Assembly: GCF_041734735.1 (NCBI RefSeq)
Contig: NC_134883.1
Coordinates: 14,248,810 to 14,312,809 of the forward strand
Length of the DNA: 64,000 nt
Direction: 5' to 3'
Source: Babylonia areolata
Taxonomy: Eukaryota > Mollusca > Gastropoda > Neogastropoda > Buccinidae
Positions within the stretch are counted from its first letter, which is position 1. Each line of letters starts with the position of its first letter. The position numbers and the translations under genes were made by a program. This document shows, piece by piece, positions 51,040-63,689 of the stretch. The notes beneath the pieces are model-generated. The model saw only the letters and a list, made by a program, of their open reading frames with translations. It did not search any database and was not told where the DNA came from.

Positions 51040-54000
51040 GGAACAATAAATCAGTACTGTTAAACTTTGGAGAGAAAAAACACACAATTAATATTCACAG
51101 TGGAGAAGTAGCATGGATACTCGAACAGTTGGAATTACATGTTCTCATACAACAGAATAAATATTGGGCAACTGTTCAAATAATTCAAAACAGAACAAAT
51201 GGGTATTGATATCGTTTTCAAACTATATCTGATTTGATCAAGGACACAATACACATTCATCCATGAAATTCTTAAGAACATAGCAGTGCACAATCATCCA
51301 TGAAATTTATAAGCAACAATAATCAATTCATGAGAATTACTGACCGGATAGAGACAAACGAGAATGAAGAATCATTCACTGTATTTGCTACTGGACATAG
51401 AGCAAAAAACAAAAATCCTCACAAAGTGGAATTCATTGAGACAAATTTCTATCATGATCTTTGAAAAGTAGTAAACAAATATAAAAGACATGAATGATAA
51501 CACTGGATTCATAAATATATAACAAAATTTGTTTCGACTGAAATACTACATCCTTGCTGTCAAAGAAGTAGAAGTTTTTCCCAAATATTATGAACTTGGA
51601 AGAGGAAGAAACATGTAAAAGGAAAAAGTAACTCGCAACATAAACCTAGAGCAGGTGAAGTGGTACACTTCAGTGAATTTCCTACCTTGCACCTTCTACC
51701 CTGTGCTAAAATACTCCCAGTTGTGGGACACATTGGACTTTTCCAGTAAACATGATGCTCTGATTTTCTTAACTGCTCGAAACCTGACAAGTGTAATCAA
51801 AATTTCAAAGTATAAATGAGATTCTGTATAAATAACATACTAAATATACATATGATTCTGTATAGAGTATGATTCTGCCTAAAACCGGTTCAAGACCAGC
51901 TGTGCAATCAACATACTGAATTATAATCTCATGCAACACTGTGCTTTTACTGGCTTTCTCAAGTTGTTTTTTTTTTAAAACCCATTCTCAAAATATACAA
52001 GAAACAACAAACTGCAGCGTCTGCTCAAACTGTGTAACTTCAGTGATGTAAAACAGCTTTATTTTTGTCATTTCATAGATTCCTGAATTTTCAGTTGACG
52101 TCCATCCACCCCGTGGAGATCAATTATAGCTGCCCTGTGTTTTCAGATCAACTTGAGTAAGTTGTGACACAGCCATCATTTGATTAGGTTCGAGGTTCTT
52201 AGTAAAGAGAATGTAAGTTCTGAATGCCTGGTCTTGTAATGCGTGTTGAAAGGTCTTCATAAATGAATGTACACTTTAAAAACGGCGCTGTGAAGCTATG
52301 AATCTTCCTTTCTTTCAGTCTGGCAATCTGTTGTGTGTATGTATACACATACACAATATATATATATGTCCATCTACTGGTCTTGATGCGTAACAAATTC
52401 AAAAGCACTATCAGCTGATTTGGTTCACTCAGTAATACTAACTCCATTCAGGTTCTGCTGGGTTTTTTTTCTATGAACACTTCTTTTTCACTGGAATTTC
52501 CACTGCTTACTAGCAGCAAGTAGCACCATTTCCTGAACAAATGCTGGCACCCAGGTTACCACTTAGATTTTTCACAAACTGCCAAGATGGATTCTGGCCA
52601 AAACACATCAGCAACCCAGCTCCTTCTCCAACTCCCTTGTATTGTTTGGCTAAAGTCCTCACTGAAATCTGGCCTGTAATTCTTTCAGGCTGTCTCACTA
52701 TCTTCTCTGGTGTCAGCTGGGTCAAAATATCTTCAAACACAAGCCATCTGCTCTGAGAGAACTGCTCAGAATAATTTTACTTGCAACACTCGATACCTTC
52801 ACAACTCCAATACTGGAAGCACCAAATTTTCCAGATACTCTGTTTGGCTTTGAACAGTCAGGAAACATGATGTAGTTCTTCAGAGAGAAATTTCAGAGGC
52901 TGTGCTGGTCTTTGCCAATTGTCCCCTTGACATCATCAATGTTAGTGAATAAGAACAGATTTGTTTGTGTGGGGAACGCTGTAATATCCGAGCTCAACAG
53001 ATGCTTTGAGGAAAAAAACGTCTTTGCCAAAACTGGCTCTTGAGGCCAATATTCAATATGATTGATCAGAACATTTGCTATTTGGATTTACGTTTTAGTA
53101 TATGTATATATATATAAATCCTACACAAAAAAATTATAATTAATGAAATGACAATACAGCTGTTGGCTTTCTAAAAAAATACTTCAGATATCAAGCCAGA
53201 AGTGGAATGTAAATGGACATAGATTCCTTGCAAACAGTGCAGGCTGTAGCGTGAAAGAATAGTAATCTGTTTACAAGATCTCAGTTTTAACTTGTTTACA
53301 ATCACAATAAAGATCTCTGTATTCAGAAGGAAGATTCAAACATTGCCTGACCTCCATGCAATACAATGGAAAAGAAAGGAAAAAGTTCTCACAAACCTAT
53401 CTAAAAGGTGTCACCAACATACCGTGATCAAGTTGTTGGAATGTTAAGTTGTAAACTAAATTGAGATAAAGACAATACAATTCAATCTGGTTTGTTGCAA
53501 GCTTTACTACAATTAGTGTTTTTACAAAACACACAAATCAGATAAATGCTTGGATGAGAAGCAGTTCCAATATGACCAAATGATGCTTTCCAAGTAAGCA
53601 ATCGTCAAAGTCTATAATATTCATAATAAACTGCACGTAATGAGTTGTTTGATGATATGCACATACACTTTCCAGTTTTACATGAAATTTATGGTTTGTT
53701 CAATTTTTTCAACTATTAAATAGAAAGAACAAAATGTCTTAATACAGATAAATGTATATACACACAGACTGTTATAACTACACTTGAGAGATTTCTTCAC
53801 AATTTGAAACGGACCAATAAATGTTGTCTATCACAAAGTAACAAGCTACGATTTTTTTATTATCTTGCTCTGAATTTACTTTGAAAATTATCAACATTCA
53901 TGTCAGTCACAACTGGCTGATATTGTTTTTAATTCATTACCCTTCTTTATACTCCCACATTTTTTTCCTTTTTTTAAAAACAAATTTATATTCACAAGAT

Positions 54001-57000
54001 CATATTCACCCATTTATTTCATCCTGTTCCTCACCTGATTTGATGGAGAAATCAATATACATATTTGCACACACCTTTTTGAATTTACAAGTTCATATGT
54101 ATTACCTGGATTAAATGTACAAATTAAAGCACAGAATACCACAGACAGAGAAGAGCAAAACATTAACCATGAGGTGTGTGGAAAGCACAGGTAAGATAAT
54201 CCTTGATGCAGGGAAAAAAGAAAAAAAAATCTAAACAAATCCGGATGATTCAACATTTACTTTTTAAATGCTGAGTGTGAAATCTAAATTCAACATCAAG
54301 TCTATCCAAGAACCATAAGCATTTTCTAGATTCATCAAGCACAGAATGTACAGCTTACATAATTATTATTGAAAAAAATCACACACAAATATTGCTAATA
54401 TGTATGTAACTGTACAGTCAAATACACACACCACATGAAATAAGTCACTCAACCAGACCTGTTCTAACATCTGTACAACTGATACAAACAAAAGTGGAGA
54501 TACACCATCCCTAAGTTTACAAACTCCTTGTTCCCAAAGCTGAGTAAACCACAGCTTATACACAGTAACAAAGGCCTGATCCACACGCACAACTGGACCA
54601 TATCATACAATAACAGTAATCCAATATCTGAACAAAAATGTTTTAACTACTCTGTGAAAATCAAAATATGTTGTTCTGTTCCAGTGGGAACAGAAAGGAG
54701 ACAGGAGTAGGCTTGAGAAAACAAACCACTCTAGTTAATACGAAAGTAAAGCTGCCTATATTGAAAGAAGCTTGCAGTTTGCGGCCATACACCTATTGCT
54801 TGTATGTCCACAGTAGAATGGAAAGAGATAAAAGTCCTCACAAAAAAAATTATTACGACAAATAAATTTGTTATGAAATCACCAGCAGAAATGACCAAAA
54901 TAAGAAAATGTATCAAAACCAACTGAAGAAAACACAAAACTGCAATACTCACTCTAAAAACCAAAAATCTCAATGCGCTTAAAACAACAAAGCAACACAC
55001 ATGCAAACTTTCGAAACAAACTCTACAGGCACATTTCAAACAACTCCTCAACATGCCTGAAAGAACAACACAACACACTCACTGGAGACAACAAAACTGC
55101 CACACCCACTTCCAAATCTATCCTTCCATCAAATAAACAAAAAGAAAATCCACACATGAGACATATCTGCCAAGTACCATAGGAAAACAAATGATTCAGG
55201 AAATTCATGAATAATGGATACTCCTGGACAACACACAGTTGCCACTTAAGTTTACACCATTAAAATGTTAAGGGGGCAACACTAGAGTCTATTTCACTTC
55301 AAAGCAGATGAGCTATGGGAAGAAACATTTTTATTGCGATGACTAATTGTGCATCAATATTTTTGCATACAGTCCTACAAGTAAAAGTGTCTAAAACCTA
55401 CATGTTTTAACACCAATAAAATCACAAACAAGGTACTGATTATATAAAGACTAGACCTAAAGAGCTGATCCACAGATCTAAACAGCTGGAAAAGATCACT
55501 TGACTAATCTTGCCTTCATAACCACTGCTAAGTACAATGACAAAAGCTATCCAGTAAACGATTCCTATTGGTATGGGTAACACAAGAACACACATTCGGA
55601 TTGTGAGTAACTTCTCATTCAAACGACTTTCTTAAATTCATCTATGTGCTCATGAAGGATGTAACCAATGCTAACCATCAATTCAACCAAGATTTCTTAA
55701 TTGGTGGAAAACCAATATGGCACATACTCTTGATGTCTTAATCTGTTATGTAGATTCAGAAAAAATGAAACTGATGCCATACACACTGCAGTTGCAATAC
55801 AACAGGAATGAGACAAGAACAAAAAAACAGGAGATCAATAAAATTAAAGCAATCCTGATGATCACAACCATAAATTATCCAAACGTTTCAACCGTAAATC
55901 ACACAAAATCTGATATGTGGAATAATATTCTCTCCAAATAATATGAAAAATGTCCTATTTGGTGGAATGTACAAAAGAAACCAAATGATAAAAATGTAAA
56001 CATGTTTAGACAAAACATGGAATCTGTGGGCCCTGCTTTCACAATGCCAGCTTAATACAGCATGTTTCAAGGATTTCTTTGGCTATAAAAAAAATTCTCT
56101 CAGTGGATGCAATACTTATTCTTTATCATTATAATCCATTACATCTTTTTTTTCAGATCACAGAAAAGAATAAGACTGAGGTTTTCAGAACATGCATACC
56201 TGATGCTCTTATCAAAGTCATACACACTGTTGTGCAGGAATGGAATGAGTTTCAGTCAACATGGGTACATTTAGTCAGATCCTCATTAAGCACGGGCTGT
56301 TGAATCGCACAGCATCCAAACACTGTGCTGAACAATCTCTGACAGAACTTCATCATCACAAAAAGTGCTGCTTCATACACAGTCAGTCACCAGTCTACAA
56401 AATAATGATTAATGGTGCAACAGCTGCAAATACTGCTGACTCAGATATCATCACCTTATGATTCTTGAGTCAGTATTACTGAGTAAGGTTTTTAAAAAGA
56501 TGCTTTTAAACAAGCCACCTCCACAGAACCTGGTCTCTCGATGTGATGAATGAAGTCTGGTCACACAACACATTGCTACAGTTTTAACTACAAATTGCCT
56601 GGTTGACACTTCATCTGCAGTTTGCTCCTCGCAGTACCTGGAGCCAGAGGAGCAGCACAATGGTCTCGCAATGGTCAGTTAGCTGTTCTCCAGATATTTC
56701 AGTTGTGACATCACCACAACTCTTCCTCAGGTATTTGAGGTGTGGGCGATTGACAAATTATCTTGCAGCAAACAACTTTCAAAGCTACTACCAAACCCTC
56801 TACAAGTCATTCCAGCACATTCAAAGCATCTTGTCAACAGCCAAGCAAACCATCAATATTTCCAAAGCTATAAGCATGAAAAAAACAAAACAAAAAAAAC
56901 AACAACAAACATCAGCAACACTTAGTCTCAAAAGAGTGCAACAGTGAGTCCACAGTTAAGTAGACAGGTGACCAATAAACAAGCTATCCACAAGGTGGCT

Positions 57001-58540
57001 GCCATGGAAAAGGAATGTAACAAGGAATCACAACTTTACCTTCCAAGCTCAACACAACCAGACTTAGACTGTTCCTCACAGATCACACCACTGGCACAGC
57101 AATGTTTGACACAACCTACAACACAGCTAATACTACATACAGTTCTGTGCACATCCCACTGGCTGGGTTTAATGCCTCAGTATGAACATCCAAACAGTAC
57201 TAAACAACAAGATGTATAGTGTTTTGTTCTTGGCTCACACATGAAGCCTCACAGGTAGTTTCCCACAACAGTGCAAGGCGACTGCGCTTCTTCAAAGACA
57301 ACATCTTTACTGAGACAGCAGACTACAACGTGCAAGGGGTCAATCAAACATTGGTCTCATCACTCGACCTGTAACACCAACAACATAAATGACTAACACA
57401 AAAAGCACACCAGACTTATAGTGACAACATAAATGCATATTAAGTCAGTATATTTTCTTGTGTTATCATTGTTCTTGATAAGATGGCAGGTGCATGTGTG
57501 TGCACTATTATTTCTGTTGTTTCCTCAGCAGTTGACAGAAAATACAACAGCTCACAATGATTACTGTATTTTTCTGAACATTCCTAAAAATGTATCAGAC
57601 TTATAATAAGGTTTATCTTTGACTTAAGATTAAAAAAAAAAAATCATTTCATACTGGTATATAAAAAAAAAGAATAAATAAATAAATAATCTGATAATTT
57701 TAAAAGTGTCATTTACATCAATGAAATATTCCAAAGGAAGTTACACTGCTGATTTTTCAAAAGTGCAGTTTACACCACTGAAACATTTTTTTACACATTT
57801 CTAGATTGTGAATGCAAGAACTGGACTGCATGCATTAGCTAAATCATACATAAAGTTATGCTGTTAATTTTGTAAGTGCAGTTTAGAATGCTGAAATATT
57901 CTTCCTGCAAGACTGAATGCAATAGATGTTAATTAAATTATGTACATATGAATCAAAACAAAAAATAAAATGAAAATTAACTGAATGTGCAACAACACAA
58001 ATCAATGCAAGGATAAAAAAAAAAAAAAAAAGAATACGAGAACAAAAAGCAATGGAGACACCACTGTGGCAGATACATAAGACAACACTGAAATAATAAC
58101 TCTTTTCACACACTAATCAATTACCAATCTGCTGACCTGAAAGTTGGACTGATAACTGATTGGGTTGATTATCATTTACACATCTGACATGATGATGAAT
58201 GTATTTTTCATTAAGAATATCTGCATAATTGTACTATTATGGTTATGATCACTCAAGCATTGACAAAGTGAAAATTTTGATGAATTTCAAAATGACATTT
58301 TATCTGCCCATGACATTTTTTCAGCTACATTTTTCAGTGACATTTTTTACTACTACTACCCGTCTAGTCTGTTAAATTACTCAATTCTAAATCTTGATAT
58401 ATTTTTTTTTTTTAATTTGTTTAATCATGTCACCTACATTTCCTTATTTGTGACTCAAGACTGGTTTCTTATGCATAGGTATCATCAAAATACCAATAAC
58501 AATAAATTAAAGCTGAATAATAGTTATACTTAAAATCACT
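51040..58540 (-). other. Region downstream of the CELSR-like exons, no exon fixed
   Basis: About 7.5 kb of AT-rich sequence. The chain of CELSR-like exons ends at 59768 with a donor in phase 2, so at least one more exon must lie here with the stop codon and 3' UTR. No exon could be recognised by homology. The most protein-like frame is minus 52740-52510, of balanced composition but without a family match or clear acceptor. Short A/T microsatellites occur near 52360-52370, 53103-53116, 57670-57690 and 58016-58031. Confidence 0.4.
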
Positions 58541-59120
58541 AATTTTCCAATTCATATGATTTATTTTATTTCCTTACAACTAAAAAACTTACACTGATTC
58601 TGATGAAAGACTGCCATTATATGTGAGGACTTTTAACTTTTATGCATTTTTCCTTGTTTTCATATTTGTACATATACTTTGTTAACTAAATCACTAAATT
58701 TGTAACTTATATATATTCACTTTATCTTTTTATATCTATCTTCTTATTTTCTTACAATGCCAAAACTAAAACCACTCACTTTGTAATCTATAATCACTTG
58801 ATTCACTGATTCACATTATTTCCCATAGTACACCAAAGCTTACTCTGATTCTGATAAGACTTCCATTCAGTGTGAGAACTTGCAACCAAGTCAAGCATCT
58901 TTCCTTATTTTCATATTTGTACTTACATTCTGCCAAATCACTCACTTTCTGACCTATATTCATTTGATTCATCTTACTTCCCTTACAACTCCAAAACTTT
59001 CTGATTCTGACGAGAGATTGCCATTATCAGTGAGGACCTGCCACTATGTCAAGTATCTTTCCTCATTTTTGACTCACTTGTGTAAACAAAGTGAGTCTAT
59101 GTTTTAACCCGGTGTTCGGT

Positions 59121-59159
<39 letters not shown>

Positions 59160-59811
59160 GTGTGTGTGTGTGTGTGTCTGTGGTAAACATTGACATTTTC
59201 TCTGCAAATACTTCGTCAGTTGACACCAAATTAGGCATAAAAATAGGAAAAATTCAGTTCTTTCCAGTCATCTTGTTTAAAACAATATTGCACCTCTGGG
59301 ATGGGCACAAAAAAAAAAGAAAAAAAAAAGAAGCCTAATTATATGCAAACTGCATTTACTGTTATATTCATATTTTTTGTATTCTCTAAACTTGGCACTT
59401 TGATCTGATATTCTGACCCAACAACAAGAGCAGTCATTATTATCATTTTTTGTTCAAACAGGAACTTCTTTTGCTAAGCATGGAAGTTTTATTTATTTTG
59501 CAAACGTTTTGGTGCAGATAGTAAAAAAGGGAAATTAATCTGTATTTAATGCTAGGGGACTTAATTTGCTTTAAACTGATCTTTCTCATCTTAAACATTA
59601 CATTTTGAAATTATACTCAATACATAAAAAGCTTGGATTTTTTTTTTTTTTTTAAGTGTATCACAAGTGAGTCTTGAAGGCCTTGCCTCTCTTGTCATAT
59701 TTGCACTTACATCTAGTTAAATAACTCATTTAATTCATCTTACTTCCCTTAAGACTCCAAAACTTACTCTGATTCTGACGAGAGACTGCCATTATGAGTG
59801 AGGACCTGCAC
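58540..59811 (-). repeat. Tandem array of CELSR-like exon end plus splice donor
   Basis: Four copies of a segment end with the codons for the 3' part of the exon at 59768-59921, its donor and adjoining intron. They lie at 59757-59811 (the exon itself), 58987-59040, 58830-58884 and 58577-58634. On the minus strand each reads about GTCCTCAC...AATGGCAGTCT...TCAGAATCAG then a donor. GTAAGT survives in the 58577 copy, GTAAGC in the 58830 copy, and the donor is lost in the 58987 copy. Flanking intron (CATATTTGTACTTACAT-like and TTACTTCCCTTA-like landmarks) is part of the unit. A MITE splits the array. Confidence 0.75.
59071..59673. mobile_element. MITE with GACTCACTTGTG terminal inverted repeats
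   Basis: The left end GACTCACTTGTG (59071-59082) and right end CACAAGTGAGTC (59662-59673) are perfect 12-bp inverted repeats. The left end also folds on itself (GACTCACTT ... AAGTGAGTC within 27 bp). The interior holds (TG)n at about 59132-59157, an A run and a T run, but no coding frame. It is inserted inside the exon-end array at 58540-59811, so it is younger than that array. Confidence 0.75.
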
Positions 59812-62800
59812 CTGCACTCTGCCAGAGGCAGCAACGTCTGACCCCACATTGCTACTGCTGGTGGCATAGTTGTTCTGGAGACTGTCCGACCGCACCGGCG
59901 GCACTATCGTCACTTTGCGACCTACCCAGCGCCACCCAGCAAAACAAAACAACAGTCATGCAGCCACAACAGAAACCAAAAATAAAACCAAAAAAAAAAA
60001 CGCATGCAAAACCAAAGGCCTAAAACAACATAAAGTGAAACGGACAACAAGGAAAACGGAAGAACGACAGTGTTAAAATCACTTTATAGAATAGACGTGA
60101 AATTAATGACCAACCAACAACAGTGCTTAAACGTTAACAAAGACAACAACTAGGTTACAACATACAAGATCCACTGATATGTGAGGGGATATGTAGAGAG
60201 AACATGAACTGAGAAGATGTAATGGCAGCTGAATAAATAAAGTGTAAGCTGATCACTGAAAAAAAAAAAGAAGAAGAAATCATCTTTCAAAAAGGAAACA
60301 TGATTAACGGTACAAAGGCAAAAATACAACGAAAAACAAAAACGCCTACAGTAATACAGAAACATACAAATACATCAATGAACATGAAATTAGTGTGGAA
60401 AAAAACAGAAGAAAATAAATTAAAAAATAGATTAATTACTAAATAAACTAATAGAGAGAGAGAAAAAAAAAAGTCACAAAACAACACACTGTCTCTAACA
60501 TTCAGACCCCATAAAGACACAACAAAGACTGACACAAAGACACAACAAAGACCGACACAAAGACACAACACAACAAAGACTGACATAAAGACACAACAGA
60601 ACGAAGACCGACACATAGACAAAAGAGAATGAAGACCGACACAAAGACACAACACAACAAAGACTGACACAAGAACACAACACAACAAAGACTGACACAA
60701 GAACACTGACACAAGAACACAACACAACAAAGACTGACACAAGAACACAACAAAGACCGACACAAAGAGTAAGACACAACAAGGCACAACAGAACGAAGA
60801 CCAACACAAAGACACAACAGAACGAAGACTGACATAAAGACACAACAAAGACAGACACAAAGACACAACAGAACGAAGACCGACAAAAAGACACAACAAA
60901 GACCAAGACCGACACAAAGACACAACAAAGACCGACACAAAGGCACAACAGAACGAAGACCGAAACAAAGACACAACAGAACTAAGACCGACAAAAAGAC
61001 ACAACAAAGACCAAGACCGACACAAAGACACAACAAAGACCGACACAAAGACACAACAGAACGAAGACCGACAAAAAGACACAACAAAGACCAAGACCGA
61101 CACAAAGACACAACAAAGACCGACACAAAGGCACAACAGAACGAAGACCGAAACAAAGACACAACAGAACTAAGACCAACACAAAGACACAACAAAGACC
61201 GACACAAACACAACAAAGACTGACACAAAGACACAACAGAACAAAGACTGACACAAAGACATAACAGAACGAAGACCGACACAGACACAACAAAGACTGT
61301 GATCTGTTCAAAGCACATAATTAATTATCATTGTTGTTTGCAGCCCATCCGACCCACACAAGTACACAAGCACAACAGTGAGCTGTAACTGAAGCTGTAC
61401 ACTAATAATTCATCCAGCACACTACATACATAAGTGAACCAACCTGGGAATGAGTATATCATGAATATTACATTGCTTATGTCCACAGCCAGGGACTGGG
61501 TAAAATTTCAACATAACAATGCCCATGCACAAACAAAACAGCTTACTGACCAAAACCTGAAGCAGCATGGCCAAGACAACTAAGCGACTACACATCTCTT
61601 AGCGCAGCTGTGCAAAACAAACACTTCAATGGACTAGACTTTGGTACACACAAAAGACATGGACAAGTATCGTGATCAGCAAACTTTACACAAACAGACG
61701 ACAGCTGTGTATATTTCATCTCCAAAACATCAAGTTGGTAAATCAAACAAAAGGCCAAGGTTTCAATTCAAATGCTGCAGGCGGAAGGCAGGAAATCCAA
61801 TATGTGCATCGTCTCAATCATACGTTCTGCATTCAAACAAAATGAAGATGAATTCATTTTTCTAACATTACTGAATGTTTTTTTTCCTTTTAAATTTCAA
61901 GTACAGTATGTCAAGCACAGAACTAAATTGTCTGCTGATGCTTGTCAATAATGTCAAAAAAGGCAATCATTCATCAAGCCACCCTCTTTTCAAAAGCGAA
62001 CGTGACAAACCCACGGACCACCTGAAGCAGAAAAGTTTACAAGTCATCAAGAGTGGGAAAGTTTCGCGGAGGTCGGGGAGGAAGCGGAGGGGCAAAGAAT
62101 GTACCTGATCGCTGGGCCGCAGCCGACAGCGTCACATCAGGAGGAACGCTGGAGATGTGAGGTCGAGAGGTCGGAGGAGGGTCAAGGTCGACGCTGATAT
62201 CCACCTGACCACTGTTCACTCCATGTTGCTCTGTTGGACAAACATCATGAACCATTGAAAAGGTGAAAAGATGGGTGCAGGAAAACCTTTCACTTCGAGT
62301 GAAATTAACTTTTAATGGTAAGAAACAATAACAACAAAACCAGAAAACTGGTTGGAGAGAGTGGCAGAAGAGAAATTATTAAACATTTATGCAGGCAAAT
62401 CACATTCTCTGACTTCTCTTCTTTGGTGGCAAACATTTCTTTTGCTGGACTTGACTCAAAATTTTGACTCCTGAATGCATTTTACCAGATTCTCAAACAC
62501 TGAGATGAACATTGTGACACACAATAAAATATCACCAGCCACAAATATTGAATGGCAGAGCAAATCTTCCTCGTCTTTGTTACAAAATACAAACCTTTCA
62601 AAAATACACACACACAAAAACTGGACACTGATCAAGAAATGAATGTGCAAAGAACCACGTGTACCTGAAGTCTCGGTGATGTCATGCAACTACCATTTAC
62701 TTTCTTACTCATTTTGACAATCTGAAGTCAGATTTCTTTTAAAGAGTTTTAATTTTATAAATGCACAACTTTGTACCTGAATTATTGTTGCCCAGGCGTT

Positions 62801-63538
62801 CTCTCTCCTTTTCTTTTTTATGTTTTTCTAACTGTTCTCGTGCTTGGGCTGAAACACACACACACATATTTGATTACATAAAGAGAATCAAATGGTTAAA
62901 AAAAATTATGGGGTTTTTACAAAATCGTCTGGACACAAAGAACTACTCCCAAAGTCAACAAAGTTTCTTTATTTTTTGCAGCCCAATCATCTGCACCTTT
63001 TCAGTGGCATTACTCTTACACAGTTTATCTAAGTCCTAACAGCCCACCCTCTCCACACACAACCACATCTGGGTTTGTCTGCTGCAGTCTCAGCACTGGT
63101 AGTCCACAGGAAACTGCTGATGTCACCAAGAGGCCAAACACCAAAGGAGACCCTGCACTGGTGCTGAGGCTGAGGTGCTCAGTTGTGCTGTGCTTGTTCT
63201 TATTCAAAGTCAGCAAACTCCTTTACACACCGATCCATCGCCCCCAAAGCTTTTCCCCTGTCAAGAAATAACATTCCCACCTCATGCAAATGCACATGCA
63301 TGGACACACAAGATCTAACACAATCATTTCTGATAAAACCACATTACCACACCGCTATATCACTCACCAACAGCTTTACTTTTAGGGATGTGTTGGTCCC
63401 AAGGGGGCCCAATTTCAAAATCGTCATCCTCATCCGATGAGTGGCTGGAAGCCAGATCCAGACTGTTTCTGTCCATGGATGCATCACTGTCTGAATCAGA
63501 ATCATTTCCCTCTGGCTTTGATGGGGACTGGCCTTCAT
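59768..63538 (-). CDS. CELSR: CELSR/Flamingo-like receptor, part of cytoplasmic tail (partial)
   Basis: Four minus-strand exons, 63538-63368, 62848-62777, 62230-62105 and 59921-59768, have GT-AG borders. They meet in phase 1 at each of the three junctions, giving about 174 residues. The 5' exons lie beyond the window and the 3' exon was not found. Exon 1 reads SDSDSDASMDRNSLDL then SSHSSDEDDDFEIGPPWD. It resembles the SDSDSDLSLEDD...STHSSDSEEE...GWD block in the tails of vertebrate CELSR cadherin receptors (planar cell polarity, plasma membrane). Exon 2 is a Lys/Glu-rich helix (REQLEKHKKEKERERLG). Exon 3 is Pro/Ser-rich (DLDPPPTSRPHISSVPPD). Exon 4 is Ser/Asn-rich (GRKVTIVPPVRSDSLQ). Exon 3 can also read through its donor into a Pro-rich end (APPLPPRPPRNFPTLDDL) with a stop at 62037, a possible alternative C-terminus. 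The coding exons are near certain by phase. The family call rests on one acidic motif remembered from vertebrates. Confidence 0.55.
60490..61310. repeat. Minisatellite, units of about 23-25 bp with 180-bp higher-order period
   Basis: Variants of GACACAAAGACACAACAAAG fill about 820 bp of the intron between the last two CELSR-like exons. A block of about 120 bp starting near 60870 recurs almost unchanged near 61050, showing a higher-order repeat with a 180-bp period. The plus strand has almost no T, so the minus strand lacks stop codons and shows a 343-codon artefact frame rich in Cys, Val and Leu. Confidence 0.9.
62965..63207 (-). mobile_element. Interspersed repeat, same family as 29125-29363
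   Basis: It shares CCAATCATCT, AGTCTCAGC, AGTCCACAGGA and GGAGACCCTGCACTG with the copy in NAPEPLD intron 3. It lies in the first visible intron of the CELSR-like gene. No coding frame is kept between the copies. Confidence 0.55.
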
Positions 63539-63689
63539 CTGAAAGAACACAACAGACCACTGCTTATCTCAGCAATCTTGAACTGCCTTCATATTTCACC
63601 TCTATTAACACATTCCTGACCACGACTGATGTATTTTAGGTACTGCGAAATTCCACCTCTCAATAAAAATGACCTGATGACAAAAACAC

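Noticed and set aside
52510-52740. Minus-strand frame of balanced composition (VFEDILTQLTPEKIVRQ...) as the last CELSR exon
   Set aside because: It starts on GTG, has no clear acceptor in the required phase and no recognised family. It remains an unresolved candidate inside a likely 3' UTR.
60287-61318. 343-codon minus-strand open frame rich in Cys, Val, Leu and Ser
   Set aside because: It is the translation of the GACACAAAG minisatellite. The frame is open because the repeat lacks T on the plus strand, and all frames show the same repetitive peptide.
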